Of a stretch of 64,000 bases of DNA, positions 26,458 to 35,889 are shown one piece after another. Position 1 is the stretch's first letter. Every line of letters begins with the position of its first letter. The DNA lies in contig NZ_QHLY01000012.1 of NCBI RefSeq assembly GCF_003185895.1, positions 1,240,001-1,304,000 of the forward strand, written 5' to 3'. The DNA is from Cryobacterium arcticum (lineage in GTDB: Bacteria > Actinomycetota > Actinomycetes > Actinomycetales > Microbacteriaceae). Both the position numbers and the translations under genes were made by a program. Below the pieces are notes generated by a model. That model saw only the letters and a program-made list of their open reading frames with translations, made no database searches and had not been told where the DNA came from.

Positions 26458-27873
26458 GTGGTGGACATTTCAACTGAGACCGATTTCCGCATCGAGCACG
26501 ACACGATGGGCGAGGTGCGGGTTCCCGCCGCCGCCCTGTACGGCGCCCAGACGCAGCGGGCGGTCGAGAACTTCCCGATCTCAGGGTCGGTGCTGGAGTC
26601 CGCCCAGATCGCCGCGCTCGCCCGCATCAAGAAGTCCGCCGCCCTCGCCAACGCCCGGCTCGGGGTGCTGGATGCCGCCATCGCCGATGCCATCGCCGCC
26701 GCTGCCGACGAGGTCATCACCGGCCGGTACGACAGTGAATTCCCGATCGACGTGTACCAGACCGGCAGCGGCACCTCCTCGAACATGAACATGAACGAGG
26801 TGCTCGCCACCCTCGCCACCCGGCGGCTGGGCAGCCCGGTGCACCCGAACGACCACGTCAACGCGTCGCAGTCCTCCAACGACGTCTTCCCCACGTCGGT
26901 GCACATCGCCGTCACCAGCGCGCTGATCGACGACCTCATCCCGGCCCTCGACCACCTCGCCGTGGCCTTCGAGGCCAAGGCCGAACTCTGGGCCACCGCG
27001 GTCAAGGCCGGCCGCACCCACCTGATGGATGCCACCCCGGTCACCCTCGGCCAGGAATTCGGCGGGTACGCCCGGCAGATGCGGCTCGGCATCGAACGCA
27101 TCCGCACCGCCCTCCCCCGCGTGGCCGAAGTCCCGCTCGGCGGCACCGCCGTGGGCACCGGCATCAACACCCCGGCCGGGTTCCCGCAGCTGGTGATCGA
27201 ACTGCTCACCCTCGAGACCGAGCTGCCGATCACCGAGGCCGTCGACCACTTCGAGGCGCAGGCCAACCGCGACGGGCTGGTCGACGCCTCCGGGGCGCTC
27301 CGCACCATCGCCGTCGGCCTCACCAAGATCTGCAACGACCTGCGCTGGATGGGATCCGGCCCGAACACCGGCATCGGCGAGCTCAGCATCCCCGACCTGC
27401 AGCCCGGCTCCTCGATCATGCCCGGCAAGGTCAACCCGGTGATCCCCGAGGCCGTGCTCATGGTCTGCTCCCGGGTGATCGGCAACGACGCCACCATCGC
27501 CTGGTCCGGCGCCTCCGGTGCCTTCGAGCTCAACGTGGCCATCCCGGTGATGGGCACCGCGCTGCTCGAATCGATCCGCCTGCTCACCAACGGCGCCCGG
27601 GTGCTGGCCGACAAGACCGTGGACGGCCTGGAAGCCAACCTCGACCGTGCCCGCGCGCTGGCCGAGTCGTCGCCGTCGATCGTCACCCCGCTCAACCGGG
27701 TGATCGGCTACGAGGCCGCCGCCAAGGTAGCCAAGCACTCCGTGGCCCAGGGCCTCACGGTGCGGGAGTCGGTGATCGACCTCGGCTTCGTGGAGCGCGG
27801 CGAGGTCACGCTCGAGCAGCTCGATGTGGCGCTCGACGTGCTGAGCATGACGAGGCCGCCGCAAGCGCGCTAA
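26458..27873 (+). CDS. fumC: Fumarate hydratase, class II
   Basis: 471 residues. The fumarase/aspartase signature [11 protein letters not shown] lies at 317-327, with [14 protein letters not shown] and [18 protein letters not shown] as further active-site regions. It hydrates fumarate to malate in the TCA cycle without an iron-sulfur cluster. The GTG at 26458 was chosen; a second in-frame GTG follows at once, and the AAGG site is rather distant. Confidence 0.96.
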   Translation: MVDISTETDFRIEHDTMGEVRVPAAALYGAQTQRAVENFPISGSVLESAQIAALARIKKSAALANARLGVLDAAIADAIAAAADEVITGRYDSEFPIDVYQTGSGTSSNMNMNEVLATLATRRLGSPVHPNDHVNASQSSNDVFPTSVHIAVTSALIDDLIPALDHLAVAFEAKAELWATAVKAGRTHLMDATPVTLGQEFGGYARQMRLGIERIRTALPRVAEVPLGGTAVGTGINTPAGFPQLVIELLTLETELPITEAVDHFEAQANRDGLVDASGALRTIAVGLTKICNDLRWMGSGPNTGIGELSIPDLQPGSSIMPGKVNPVIPEAVLMVCSRVIGNDATIAWSGASGAFELNVAIPVMGTALLESIRLLTNGARVLADKTVDGLEANLDRARALAESSPSIVTPLNRVIGYEAAAKVAKHSVAQGLTVRESVIDLGFVERGEVTLEQLDVALDVLSMTRPPQAR

Positions 27874-27881
27874 CCCGTCAC

Positions 27882-27940
27882 GCGAAAGCGGCGAAACGGT
27901 TGCTTCAGCTGGGCTGAGGCAACCGTTTCGCCGCTTTCGC
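27882..27940. terminator. Long bidirectional terminator between fumC and phoH-type gene
   Basis: Two perfect 22-bp arms (27882-27903 and 27919-27940) start GCGAAAGCGGCG and close with CGCCGCTTTCGC. The 15-base loop itself holds a smaller CAGC/GCTG stem. It ends both convergent genes. Confidence 0.88.
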
Positions 27941-27944
27941 AGGT

Positions 27945-29306
27945 TTAGGCCAGCTCGTTGCCCTCCAGCATCTCGGTGACCAGGGCGGCGATGGCGCTGC
28001 GCTCGGACCGGGTGAGGGTCATGTGCGCGAACAGCGGGTGACCCTTGAGGGTCTCGATGACCGAGGCGACCCCGTCGAACCGGCCCACCCGCAGGTTGTC
28101 GCGCTGGGCAACATCGTGGGTGAGCACCACGCGGGAGTTCTGCCCGATGCGGCTCAGCACCGTCAGCAGCACGTTCCGCTCCAGCGACTGCGCCTCGTCC
28201 ACGATCACGAAGGCGTCGTGCAGGCTCCGGCCGCGGATGTGGGTGAGCGGCAGCACCTCGAGGATGCCGCGTTCCACCACCTCCTCGAGCACGTTCTCGC
28301 TGACCAGGGCACCGAGGGTGTCGAAGACCGCCTGGCCCCAGGGGCCCATCTTCTCCTGCGCGTCACCGGGCAGGTAGCCGAGCTCCTGGCCGCCCACCGC
28401 GTAGAGCGGCCGGAACACCATGATCTTGCGGTGCTGCTGACGCTCCAGCACGGCTTCCAGGCCCGCGCAGAGGGCGAGCGCCGACTTCCCCGTCCCCGCT
28501 CGACCTCCCAACGACAGGATCCCGATTTCCGGGTCGAGCAGCAGGTCGATCGCCAGGCGCTGCTCGGCCGACCGGCCGTGCAGGCCGAACAGGTCGCGAT
28601 CGCCGCGCACCAGGCGCAGCTCACCCCGACCGGTGACCCGGCCGAGCGCCGAACCGCGATCGGAGTGGATCACCAGGCCGGTGTTCACCGGCATGTCCTG
28701 CACCAGGCGGGTCTGCAGCGACTCCTTGTCGTAGAGGTCGTTCACCTGCTCGGCGCTCAGGGTGATCTCGTCCATGCCGGTCCAGCCGGAGTCCACGGCG
28801 AGTTCGTGCCGGTACTCGTCGGCAGCCAGGCCGATCGAGGCGGCCTTGACGCGCAACGGCAGGTCCTTGGACACCACGGTGACCGCGAGCCCGTCGTTGG
28901 CGAGGTTCATGGCCACGGCGAGAATGCGCGAGTCATTGTCTCCCAGCTGCAGCCCGCTGGGCAGCACCGACATGTTGGAGTGGTTGAGTTCGACCCGAAG
29001 GCTCCCGCCCTCCCCCACCGGGATGGCGAAGTCGAGCCGTTCGTGCTTCACCCGCAACTCGTCGAGATAGCGCAGCGCTTGCCGGGCGAAGTAGCCGATC
29101 TCAGGGTCATTGCGCTTGGACTCGAGTTCGGTGATCACCACTACCGGAAGAACGACCGAATGTTCGGCGAACCGGAAGATGGCCTTTGGATCAGAGAGCA
29201 GTACCGAAGTGTCCAGTACGAAGGTGCGCTCGGATTGGTCGACCCCTGTCTTCTCTGCAGACGAGTCCAGGTAGTCGGTTCGATTAGCGGTCACAACCAC
29301 TCCCAC
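27945..29306 (-). CDS. PhoH-family protein with N-terminal PIN domain (PhoH2-like)
   Basis: 453 residues; GTGs at 29300 and 29294 are alternative starts. Residues 27-160 are a PIN ribonuclease domain with acidic residues Asp32 (FVLDTSVLL), Glu60 (VVITELE) and Asp124/Asp126 (LGDNDSRI). Residues 240-450 are a PhoH ATPase with Walker [10 protein letters not shown] (267-275) and [13 protein letters not shown] as Walker B. PIN-PhoH proteins are ATP-dependent RNA helicase/nucleases in mycobacteria. The gene is single and convergent with fumC. Confidence 0.9.
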   Translation of the reverse strand: MGVVVTANRTDYLDSSAEKTGVDQSERTFVLDTSVLLSDPKAIFRFAEHSVVLPVVVITELESKRNDPEIGYFARQALRYLDELRVKHERLDFAIPVGEGGSLRVELNHSNMSVLPSGLQLGDNDSRILAVAMNLANDGLAVTVVSKDLPLRVKAASIGLAADEYRHELAVDSGWTGMDEITLSAEQVNDLYDKESLQTRLVQDMPVNTGLVIHSDRGSALGRVTGRGELRLVRGDRDLFGLHGRSAEQRLAIDLLLDPEIGILSLGGRAGTGKSALALCAGLEAVLERQQHRKIMVFRPLYAVGGQELGYLPGDAQEKMGPWGQAVFDTLGALVSENVLEEVVERGILEVLPLTHIRGRSLHDAFVIVDEAQSLERNVLLTVLSRIGQNSRVVLTHDVAQRDNLRVGRFDGVASVIETLKGHPLFAHMTLTRSERSAIAALVTEMLEGNELA

Positions 29307-29516
29307 CCCACACCCTTCCGGGTGCGGATTCTTTGGCGAGCGACCACAAGCTTTTTTCTCGAGCCGTACTTATGTGGCCGTCTCGATCAGGTGCCGTACC
29401 TGATGAGTTGAACGTACGTCGATTGGCTGGGAATAGGAAAAACGACACGCCGGGCGACATCAGACGTTAATCCGAGTGGCAGAACGCACGGCACCCGGTC
29501 GAGCAGCGGATGCGGC

Positions 29517-30683
29517 TCAGTAGCGGGCGGAGGCCGCGTAGGTGCTGAACGCACCACGCAGCATGTCAACCGTCTCGTCGGCCAGCGCTGCGTGCACGCT
29601 CAACCGCACCTCGTTTTGCCTGATCGTGGCGGTGATTCCGTGGTTGTGCAGCGCGGCGGTGAGTGCGGTCAAACGCTCCGCGGGCGGCTGCAGCACAATC
29701 AGCCCCGCGCGGTCCCTGGGATCCCGCGCCGACACCACCGGAAGGGCGAACTCGTCGGCCAGGTCGATCACCCGGTCGGTGTTGGTGGTGACGAACGATT
29801 CGATGGCGGCCACACCCACCCGGCCGATTTCCTCGAGCGCGGTGGCGAAGCGGGCCTGGGCCACTCCATCGGCGTTGCTCACCCGGAACGCCGAGGCGGC
29901 GCGCACGGGCGGCGGCACGTCATCCCACGGCACGACGTCGTCGGCGCCCGTGCCGACGAACCCTGACACCACCGGGGTGAGCCGTTCGATCGCCCGGTCG
30001 CTCAGGGCGAGGAAGCCGGTGCCCCAACCCGCCCGCACCCACTTCTGGCCGCCGGTGGCGACGACATCCGCCGCCGTGTAGTCGGCATCCAGCACGCCGA
30101 AGCCCTGGATGGCGTCGACGAGCAGGAGCCTGTCGCCGATCACCTGGCGGATGCCGTCGAGGTCGGCGCGGAAGCCCGTGCGGGAGTCGACCAGGCTGAC
30201 CGCCACCGCGACGGTGGACGGTGTCAGCTGGTCGCGCACCTGGCCTGGGGTGACCTGGCCGACGGTGTCGGAGCTTTCGGCGGCCACCAGCCACTGCGGG
30301 GTGGCCACGTGCAGGGCCTCGGCGGCGCGCATGGCGGCGAACGGAACACTGGGGAAGTCGGCCGGCGAGAGCAGCACGTCTCCGGTCAGGCCGAACATGG
30401 CGTGCATGAGGCCCATGCTGGTGTTCGGCTGCGCGGCGATCTGGTCTGGGGCGAACCCGGTGACGGCGGCCACGGCCTCGCGCATGCGCTGGTCCTGCTG
30501 GCCGAAATGGTCGAGGCTGCCGAACCTGGCCCGGCCGAGGATCTCGGTCTGGCCGAGGGTCTCGGCGGCGACGGCGGCGGACACCGGGCCGATCCGGCCG
30601 TAGTCGAGGTAACCGGGGTCTTCGGTGAAACCGGCCAGGTAGTCGGCCAGGGCGCCGGTAACAGCGCTCGGCAGCACGCTCAT
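29517..30683 (-). CDS. Class V aminotransferase-family PLP enzyme
   Basis: 388 residues with the class V fold: YLDYGRIGPVS at the start, LVDAIQGFG with Asp190 for the PLP pyridine nitrogen, and the Schiff-base Lys214 in TGGQKWVRAGWGTGFL. Relatives include cysteine desulfurases, kynureninases and isopenicillin-N epimerase-like enzymes. No catalytic cysteine loop of a desulfurase is evident, so the reaction is open. Its ATG overlaps the uppS stop (ATGA), so it is translated with the prenyl transferase. Confidence 0.8.
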   Translation of the reverse strand: MSVLPSAVTGALADYLAGFTEDPGYLDYGRIGPVSAAVAAETLGQTEILGRARFGSLDHFGQQDQRMREAVAAVTGFAPDQIAAQPNTSMGLMHAMFGLTGDVLLSPADFPSVPFAAMRAAEALHVATPQWLVAAESSDTVGQVTPGQVRDQLTPSTVAVAVSLVDSRTGFRADLDGIRQVIGDRLLLVDAIQGFGVLDADYTAADVVATGGQKWVRAGWGTGFLALSDRAIERLTPVVSGFVGTGADDVVPWDDVPPPVRAASAFRVSNADGVAQARFATALEEIGRVGVAAIESFVTTNTDRVIDLADEFALPVVSARDPRDRAGLIVLQPPAERLTALTAALHNHGITATIRQNEVRLSVHAALADETVDMLRGAFSTYAASARY

Positions 30684-31465
30684 CCGCCGAACCTGCGGTG
30701 CCGCTTGGCGAAGTCGCGCAGCGCCCGCAGGAAGTCGACCTGGCGGAGGTCGGGGCCGAGCGCCTCGACGAAGTAGAACTCGCTGTGCGCGCTCTGCCAG
30801 AGCATGAAGTCACTCAGCCGCTGCTCCCCCGAGGTGCGGATGACCAGGTCGGGGTCCGGCTGGCCGCCGGTGTAGAGGTGCTGGCCGATCAGCTCGGGGG
30901 TGAGGGTCTCGGCGAGGTCTTCGAGGGTGCCGCCGTGGGCGTGGTGGGTGGCGACGATGCTGCGCATGGCGTCGGTGATCTCGGTGCGACCGCCGTAGCC
31001 GACGGCGAGGTTCACGTGCAGGCCTTGGTTGGCCATCGTGCGGGCCTCCGCGGCACCCAGGGCGGCTTCCAGCGGCCCGGGCAGGCACTTCTTCGAGCCG
31101 ACCTGCTGCACCTTCCAGTCGCGGTAGTGCGAGAGATCCTCGGCCAGATCGGCGATGATCTCGAACAGGGCGTTGAGTTCTTCGGTGGGCCGTTGGGTCA
31201 GGTTGTCGGCCGACAGCAGGTACAGGGTGACCACCGAGATGCCGAGGTCGTCGCACCACTCCAGGAATTCGCGCATCTTGGCGGCCCCGGCCCGGTGGCC
31301 GTGCGCGGCGGAATCGTAGCCGAGCTGCTTGGCCCAGCGGCGGTTGCCGTCGATGATCATGGCGACGTGGTTGGGGAGGACTGCCGCGGACAGCCCGCGA
31401 CGAAGCCGACGCTGGTAGACCCGGTAAAGGAGCCCGCGTCCGAGGGAAAACTTCCGCTTCTGCAC
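30680..31465 (-). CDS. uppS: Isoprenyl transferase (undecaprenyl/decaprenyl diphosphate synthase family)
   Basis: 261 residues. The active-site block VAMIIDGNRRWAKQLGY contains the Asp39-Gly40-Asn41 diphosphate/Mg site, and RTSGEQRLSDFMLWQSAHSEFYF is the C-terminal signature. It extends an allylic diphosphate with IPP to make the lipid carrier for peptidoglycan. The GTG start has no ribosome site and lies 6 bases after TAGCGT. Divergent from trhA. Actinobacteria often have two such enzymes with different chain lengths; which one this is cannot be told. Confidence 0.93.
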   Translation of the reverse strand: MQKRKFSLGRGLLYRVYQRRLRRGLSAAVLPNHVAMIIDGNRRWAKQLGYDSAAHGHRAGAAKMREFLEWCDDLGISVVTLYLLSADNLTQRPTEELNALFEIIADLAEDLSHYRDWKVQQVGSKKCLPGPLEAALGAAEARTMANQGLHVNLAVGYGGRTEITDAMRSIVATHHAHGGTLEDLAETLTPELIGQHLYTGGQPDPDLVIRTSGEQRLSDFMLWQSAHSEFYFVEALGPDLRQVDFLRALRDFAKRHRRFGG

Positions 31466-31471
31466 ACAGTT

Positions 31472-31477
31472 ACGCTA
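31472..31477 (-). promoter_or_regulatory. -10 box of a leaderless-type start for uppS
   Basis: TAGCGT on the minus strand, then AACTGT, then GTG. It shares a 69-base intergenic region with the trhA promoter box. Confidence 0.5.
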
Positions 31478-31522
31478 GCCCAATCCGGCTGGCGTCCGCG
31501 CCGCGACCGACCGGCGCTGCCG

Positions 31523-31528
31523 TATCCT
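31523..31528 (+). promoter_or_regulatory. -10 box of a leaderless-type start for trhA
   Basis: TATCCT ends 6 bases before ATG 31535. No ribosome site lies between. Confidence 0.5.
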
Positions 31529-31534
31529 GACAGC

Positions 31535-32236
31535 ATGGCCCCCGAGGACGACATCCCGAATCTGCCCCTGCTCGAAGACGAAATCGAGCAGGTCATCCCC
31601 GAGAAACCGCTCTGGCGGGGCTGGATCCACGCGGGCACGTTCCCGGTCACGATCGTGGCCGGCATCATCCTGCTGGTGGCCGCCGACGGACCGGCCGCCA
31701 CCTGGAGTTCGGCTGTCTTCGTGGCCAGTTCCATGCTCCTGTTCGGCAATTCGGCGCTGTACCACCGCATCAACTGGCAGCCGCGCACCAAGATGATCTT
31801 CAAGCGCATCGACCACGCCAACATCTTCCTGCTCATCGCCGGCTCGTACACGCCCATCGCGGTGCTGGCCCTGCCGCCGGACAAGTCGGTGCTGCTTTTG
31901 TCGCTGGTCTGGGGCGGCGCGCTGCTGGGCATCGCGTTCCGGGTGTTCTGGATCAACGCCCCGCGCTGGCTGTACGTGCCGCTCTACCTGGCGTTGGGCT
32001 GGGGCGCGCTGATGTTCATCGTCGACTTCTTCCAGGCCAATGCCGTGATGATGACCCTGATCATGGTCGGCGGGCTGTGCTACTCAGTGGGTGCCGTGGT
32101 CTACGGGCTCAAGAAACCGAACCCGGTACCCGGGGTGTTCGGCTTCCACGAGATCTTCCACGCGCTCACCGTGGTGGCGTTCCTCTGCCACTGGGTCGCG
32201 ATCCTGATCATCGCGACGCATCCGCTCTACCCGTGA
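31535..32236 (+). CDS. trhA: Hemolysin III family / TrhA-type membrane protein
   Basis: 233 residues with seven hydrophobic segments, the PAQR/hemolysin III fold. Family metal-site regions are visible: GNSALYHRINW, KRIDHANIFLLIAGSYTP and, at the end, GFHEIFHALTVVAFLCHWVAI with conserved histidines. Members are linked to membrane-energetics homeostasis; a haemolytic role is not implied. Its neighbours uppS, mca and greA keep the actinobacterial gene order. Confidence 0.88.
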   Translation: MAPEDDIPNLPLLEDEIEQVIPEKPLWRGWIHAGTFPVTIVAGIILLVAADGPAATWSSAVFVASSMLLFGNSALYHRINWQPRTKMIFKRIDHANIFLLIAGSYTPIAVLALPPDKSVLLLSLVWGGALLGIAFRVFWINAPRWLYVPLYLALGWGALMFIVDFFQANAVMMTLIMVGGLCYSVGAVVYGLKKPNPVPGVFGFHEIFHALTVVAFLCHWVAILIIATHPLYP

Positions 32237-32275
32237 CTCAGCTCGCCGTGACTCAGGTCGCCGTGAGTCAGCTCG
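32231..32275. repeat. Three tandem 15-bp units carrying stop codons on both strands
   Basis: Units CCGTGACTCAGCTCG, CCGTGACTCAGGTCG and CCGTGAGTCAGCTCG follow head to tail. Because 15 is a multiple of 3, each unit repeats an in-frame TGA after trhA and also an in-frame TGA for the small gene on the opposite strand. Confidence 0.85.
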
Positions 32276-32522
32276 CGTCGGGCTTCTTCTGCTCGGCTTC
32301 GGCGGCAGCGGCGTCTCGTGCGGCGACCTCGGCCTGCAGGCGTTCCTGCATCTCGGCGCGGTAGTTGGTGCGGCGGATGCGCCGGGCCAGGTCCATGCCG
32401 AGCAGCAGCGTGACCGCGGCGACGAAGAAGATCGCGAAGAAACCCCACGGGCCCGGGGTCACGGTGTCGGGGTTGAACTCCGGCGGCGGGGTGTTCGACA
32501 GGATGAAGTGAACGACATTCAT
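32268..32522 (-). CDS. Small single-pass membrane protein downstream of mca
   Basis: 84 residues. One transmembrane helix (about 27-46, WGFFAIFFVAAVTLLLGMDL) is followed by a basic stretch (ARRIRRTNYRAEM) and a charged, coiled-coil-like tail (MQERLQAEVAARDAAAAEAEQKK). Its ATG overlaps the mca stop by 4 bases, and a small membrane protein next to mca is also found in mycobacteria. The function is unknown; a role as membrane anchor or partner for Mca is possible. Confidence 0.75.
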   Translation of the reverse strand: MNVVHFILSNTPPPEFNPDTVTPGPWGFFAIFFVAAVTLLLGMDLARRIRRTNYRAEMQERLQAEVAARDAAAAEAEQKKPDAS

Positions 32523-33394
32523 GCGTCGTCTCGCACTGACTCGGTGACGCCGGCGAAGAGATCTGATTCGGGCATGACGGAGTCAACTTTCGATTCGACG
32601 AGCTGGAAGTCCTCGTAGGGCCAGGCCTTCCGCACCATGTCGTTGGGCCAGAAGAAGAAGCTGCTGGTGGGCGACACCTGGCTGGCGTGGGACTTGAGGG
32701 CGGTGTCCCGCACCTCGAGGAAGTCGCCGATGGGCACGTGGGTGGTGGCGAGGTTGGGGTATTCGCTGAGGCGTTCGCGGGCGCCGGCGAGGGGCTCGAG
32801 CAGGTCGGAATCGGGTTCGGCGACGCTCAGCTCGAGGTACATGGCGTCCATGCGTTCGAGGTTGAAGATGCGGTCGTAGTAGAGCTTGTCGATCTGCCAC
32901 GGCTCGCCGGCATCCGGGTACCTGTCGGCGTCGGCGGCGGCGCGGAACGCCTCGAGGGAGACCTCGTGGCAACGGATGTGGTCGGGGTGAGGGTAGCCGC
33001 CGTTCTCGTCGTAGGTGATGAGCACCTGCGGGCGGAACTCGCGCACGATCCGCACCAGCGGCTCCGCCGAGATCTCCAGCGGAACGTCGGCGAAGGAGTT
33101 CTTGGGCACCCCGCCGTCGTCCTGCATGCCGGAGTCCTGATAACCCAGCCACCGGTGCTGGATGCCGAGGGCCTCCTGGGCCGCCTTCATCTCGAGCCGG
33201 CGGAGCCCGGAGAGATCCCGCTCGGCCATGGACTTGTTCGCAAGGTCTTCGTTGAGGATGCTGCCGCGCTCACCGCCGGTGCAACTGACCACCATGACCT
33301 CGGCGCCGAGGCTCCGGTAGTACGCGTACGTTGCCGCACCCTTGCTCGACTCGTCGTCGGGATGGGCGTGCACTGCCAAGAGCCGCAGCGTCAT
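32519..33394 (-). CDS. mca: Mycothiol S-conjugate amidase
   Basis: 291 residues of the LmbE/PIG-L family: AHPDDE at 10-15, GGERGSILN, and YPHPDHIRCHE. The Mca-specific LGYQDSGM and the C-terminal SFFFWPNDMVRKAWPYEDFQLVES separate it from MshB. It cleaves mycothiol conjugates so that the mercapturic acid can be exported, with zinc, in the cytoplasm. GAGGAG upstream supports ATG 33394. It is coupled to a small membrane protein. Confidence 0.93.
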   Translation of the reverse strand: MTLRLLAVHAHPDDESSKGAATYAYYRSLGAEVMVVSCTGGERGSILNEDLANKSMAERDLSGLRRLEMKAAQEALGIQHRWLGYQDSGMQDDGGVPKNSFADVPLEISAEPLVRIVREFRPQVLITYDENGGYPHPDHIRCHEVSLEAFRAAADADRYPDAGEPWQIDKLYYDRIFNLERMDAMYLELSVAEPDSDLLEPLAGARERLSEYPNLATTHVPIGDFLEVRDTALKSHASQVSPTSSFFFWPNDMVRKAWPYEDFQLVESKVDSVMPESDLFAGVTESVRDDA

Positions 33395-33463
33395 GAAACT
33401 CCTCAGAAATGCCAGCTAACCTTGGGTCAAGCCTAATCGTTGAATATCAAGTGTGGAGTCTCA

Positions 33464-33865
33464 GTGGCGCTCAGCAGCAACCTCGACGAACGCTATGGGC
33501 GAACCTCCAGCAGCCGATTGCGTGACCGTCGGGTGCAGTGGATCGTCGCCGGCGTGTTCGCGCTGATCCTCACCGGCTGGGTGGTCTGGGCAGGCCTGGA
33601 TGGCGCCGGGCCATCGATCGAGGCCAGGGACACCCGGCACCAGATCATCGACGACAACAGCATCAGCGTCACGTTCGAGGTGTCGCTGCCCACCGACACG
33701 GCGTCCAGTTGCGCGGTGCAGGCCCTCAACGAGACCTTCACCGTGGTGGGCTGGAAGATCGTCGACCTGCCGCCGTCGCCCGAGTACACCAGGTCGTTCA
33801 CCGAGGTCGTGCACACAACCGAGCTGAGCAACACCGGATTGATTTACCGTTGTTGGTTGACCTAG
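33464..33865 (+). CDS. DUF4307 membrane-anchored protein
   Basis: 133 residues from GTG 33464, chosen for GGAG 5-8 bases upstream and because it clears the mca promoter. It begins ALSSNLDERYGR, followed by one transmembrane helix (about 27-47, WIVAGVFALILTGWVVWAGL) and an extracytoplasmic beta-rich domain with ISVTFEVSLPTDTASSCAVQALNE. This matches the actinobacterial DUF4307 family, usually beside mca and greA. Function unknown. The greA promoter overlaps its end. Confidence 0.8.
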   Translation: MALSSNLDERYGRTSSSRLRDRRVQWIVAGVFALILTGWVVWAGLDGAGPSIEARDTRHQIIDDNSISVTFEVSLPTDTASSCAVQALNETFTVVGWKIVDLPPSPEYTRSFTEVVHTTELSNTGLIYRCWLT

Positions 33866-33868
33866 ACT
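33839..33868 (+). promoter_or_regulatory. Probable greA promoter overlapping the DUF4307 stop
   Basis: TTGATT, an 18-base spacer, then TAGACT; the -10 box contains the DUF4307 stop codon. Transcription from here would give greA a leader of about 190 bases, which contains several GC hairpins (for example GCCGCC/GGCGGC near 33996-34012). Confidence 0.5.
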
Positions 33869-34067
33869 GACGTATTCGCCCTGGCAATAGTCGGGGCGTC
33901 CGCTGTATGACGTGGCTCCTTCCGGGTATCTGGAGAGCGGCCACCTCAGTACCACAGCGCTGCACCCGGCCTCCGGCCGTCTCAGCGACGAACGGCCGCC
34001 ACCGTGGCGGCACCATCGGCGCACTATCTGCCGGCGCATCACCGATCAGCACGAGAAGGAGAGAACC

Positions 34068-34556
34068 ATGACTACCGAAACTTCGGTCACCTGGCTGACC
34101 CAGGAGGCCTACGACCGCCTCGCTCTGGAGTTGGAGACTCTCAGCGGCGCTGCCCGGGTGGATATCGCCAACAAGATCGAATCCGCACGCTCCGAGGGCG
34201 ACCTCAAGGAGAACGCCGGCTACCACGCGGCCAAGGAAGAGCAGGGCAAGATGGAGGCGCGCATCCGCACCCTCACCCTGCTGCTGCGCACCGCCGAGGT
34301 GGGCCACGCACCCGAGAGCAAGGGCGTCGTCGAGCCCGGCACCGTCATCACGGCCACCATCGCCGGTGACGAGACCCGGTTCCTGATCGGCAGCCGCGAG
34401 ATCGCCGGCGACAGCGACCTCGACGTCTACAGCGAGAAGAGCCCCCTGGGCGAGGCCATCATCGGCCTCAAGGTCGGCGCGACGACCAGCTACGAGACCC
34501 CCAACGGCAAGCAGATCGCGGTCGAGATCCACAGCGTGGAAACCTTCACCGGCTAA
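34068..34556 (+). CDS. greA: Transcription elongation factor GreA
   Basis: 162 residues from ATG 34068 with AGAAGGAGAG upstream. The N-terminal coiled coil carries the acidic tip region ESARSEGDLKENAGYHAAKEEQGKME, and the C-terminal FKBP-like domain ends SYETPNGKQIAVEIHSVETF. It enters the RNA polymerase secondary channel and rescues backtracked complexes by transcript cleavage. It is preceded by an approximately 200-base leader. Confidence 0.96.
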   Translation: MTTETSVTWLTQEAYDRLALELETLSGAARVDIANKIESARSEGDLKENAGYHAAKEEQGKMEARIRTLTLLLRTAEVGHAPESKGVVEPGTVITATIAGDETRFLIGSREIAGDSDLDVYSEKSPLGEAIIGLKVGATTSYETPNGKQIAVEIHSVETFTG

Positions 34557-34572
34557 CTGCCCCCGAACGACG

Positions 34573-34604
34573 AAACGGCCGACTGCGGATGCAGCCGGCC
34601 GTTT
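34573..34604. terminator. Terminator after greA
   Basis: AAACGGCCGACTGC pairs with GCAGCCGGCCGTTT (one mismatch), followed by TTCGTG with five T in the run. It also faces the end of ilvA on the other strand. Confidence 0.85.
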
Positions 34605-34617
34605 TTCGTGTGCGGGT

Positions 34618-35889
34618 TTAGTCGGTGCGCGGGTCGTAACCGGCCGCGCGCAGGGTGTCGACCACGTGCTGGCGGTGCTCGGGGCCACGGGTCTCGACGC
34701 TGATGTCGATCTCGACCTCACTGATCTGGATGCCCACCCCGTGCCGGGTGTGCAGCACCTCGATCACGTTGGCGTGCGCCTCGGCGAGCAGTTCGGAGAT
34801 GCGGGCGAGCTGGCCGGGGCGGTCGGGCAGCATGATGCGCAGGGTGAGGTACCGGCCGCTGGCGGAGAGGCCATGGCTGATCACCCGCTGCATCAGCAAC
34901 GGGTCGATGTTGCCGCCGGAGAGCATTGCCACCGTGGGTCCGGTGGCGGTGATCTTGCCGGCCAGGATGGCGGCCACCGAGACGGCGCCGGCGGGTTCGA
35001 CGACGAGCTTGGCCCGTTCGAGCAGCACCAGCAGCGCCCGGGCCATGTCGTCTTCACTCACCGTGACGATCTCGTCGACGGCGTCGCGGATGATCTCGAA
35101 GTTCAGCAGACCCGGCTTGGCCACGGCGATGCCGTCGGCCATGGTGGGTGTGATGTCGATCGCGAGCACCTCACCGGCTGCGATGGAGGGCGGGTAGGCC
35201 GCGGCGTTCTCCGACTGCACCCCGATCACCCGGATGCTGCGGCCCTCGCGGGCGGCGTACTGCTTGAGCACACTGGCCATGCCGGCGGTGAGACCGCCGC
35301 CGCCGATGGGCACGATCACCGTCTCGAGGTCGGGCACCTGGTCGAGGATCTCCAGGCCGAGGGTGCCGGCGCCGGCGACCACATCCGGGTGGTCGAACGG
35401 CGGGATCAGGATCGCACCGGTCTCGCGGGCATACTCGGCGGCGGCCAGCAGCGGCTCTGCCACGGTGTGGCCGCGCAGGATCACCTGTGCGCCGTAGTCG
35501 CGCGTGGCCTGGAGCTTGGGCAGGGCGACGCCGATGGGCATGAAGATGGTGGCGTCGATGCCGAGCTCCCGCGCGGCGAAGGCCACGCCCTGGGCATGGT
35601 TGCCGGCCGAGGCGGCCACGACGCCGCGGGCCTTCTCCTCGTCGGTGAGCTTGGACAGCCGGTTGTAGGCCCCCCGGATCTTGTACGACCCGGTGCGCTG
35701 CAGGTTCTCGCACTTGAGGAAGACCGGGGCGCCCAGAATGGTGGCCAGGTAGCGCGAGCTCTCCATCGGGGTGACGTCGGCCACCCGGGAGACGACGGCG
35801 CGGGCCGCTTCGAAATCGGCCAGGGTGGGGCCTGCCAGCACGGGCGCGGCCGCTACCGGCGCCGTCTGATCGGTGTGGGTGTCTGTCAT
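34618..35889 (-). CDS. ilvA: Threonine ammonia-lyase with C-terminal ACT domain
   Basis: 423 residues from ATG 35889. PLP binds Lys70 in RTGSYKIRGAYNRL; GGGGLTAGM is the phosphate-binding loop, and SAGNHAQG is the substrate loop. Residues about 345-423 are an ACT domain (LRIMLPDRPGQLARISELLAEA), as in catabolic/biosynthetic IlvA with a short regulatory domain. It deaminates threonine to 2-oxobutyrate for isoleucine synthesis. Its start overlaps the AI-2E family gene stop by 4 bases. Confidence 0.93.
   Translation of the reverse strand: MTDTHTDQTAPVAAAPVLAGPTLADFEAARAVVSRVADVTPMESSRYLATILGAPVFLKCENLQRTGSYKIRGAYNRLSKLTDEEKARGVVAASAGNHAQGVAFAARELGIDATIFMPIGVALPKLQATRDYGAQVILRGHTVAEPLLAAAEYARETGAILIPPFDHPDVVAGAGTLGLEILDQVPDLETVIVPIGGGGLTAGMASVLKQYAAREGRSIRVIGVQSENAAAYPPSIAAGEVLAIDITPTMADGIAVAKPGLLNFEIIRDAVDEIVTVSEDDMARALLVLLERAKLVVEPAGAVSVAAILAGKITATGPTVAMLSGGNIDPLLMQRVISHGLSASGRYLTLRIMLPDRPGQLARISELLAEAHANVIEVLHTRHGVGIQISEVEIDISVETRGPEHRQHVVDTLRAAGYDPRTD

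Noticed and set aside
29387-29569. 60-codon minus-strand frame between the PhoH and aminotransferase genes
   Set aside because: No ribosome site, no family, and it overlaps the aminotransferase end. The 210-base gap (29307-29516) shows nothing else I can support.
33869-34067. Known riboswitch upstream of greA
   Set aside because: I recognise no conserved aptamer core; only generic GC hairpins are seen.
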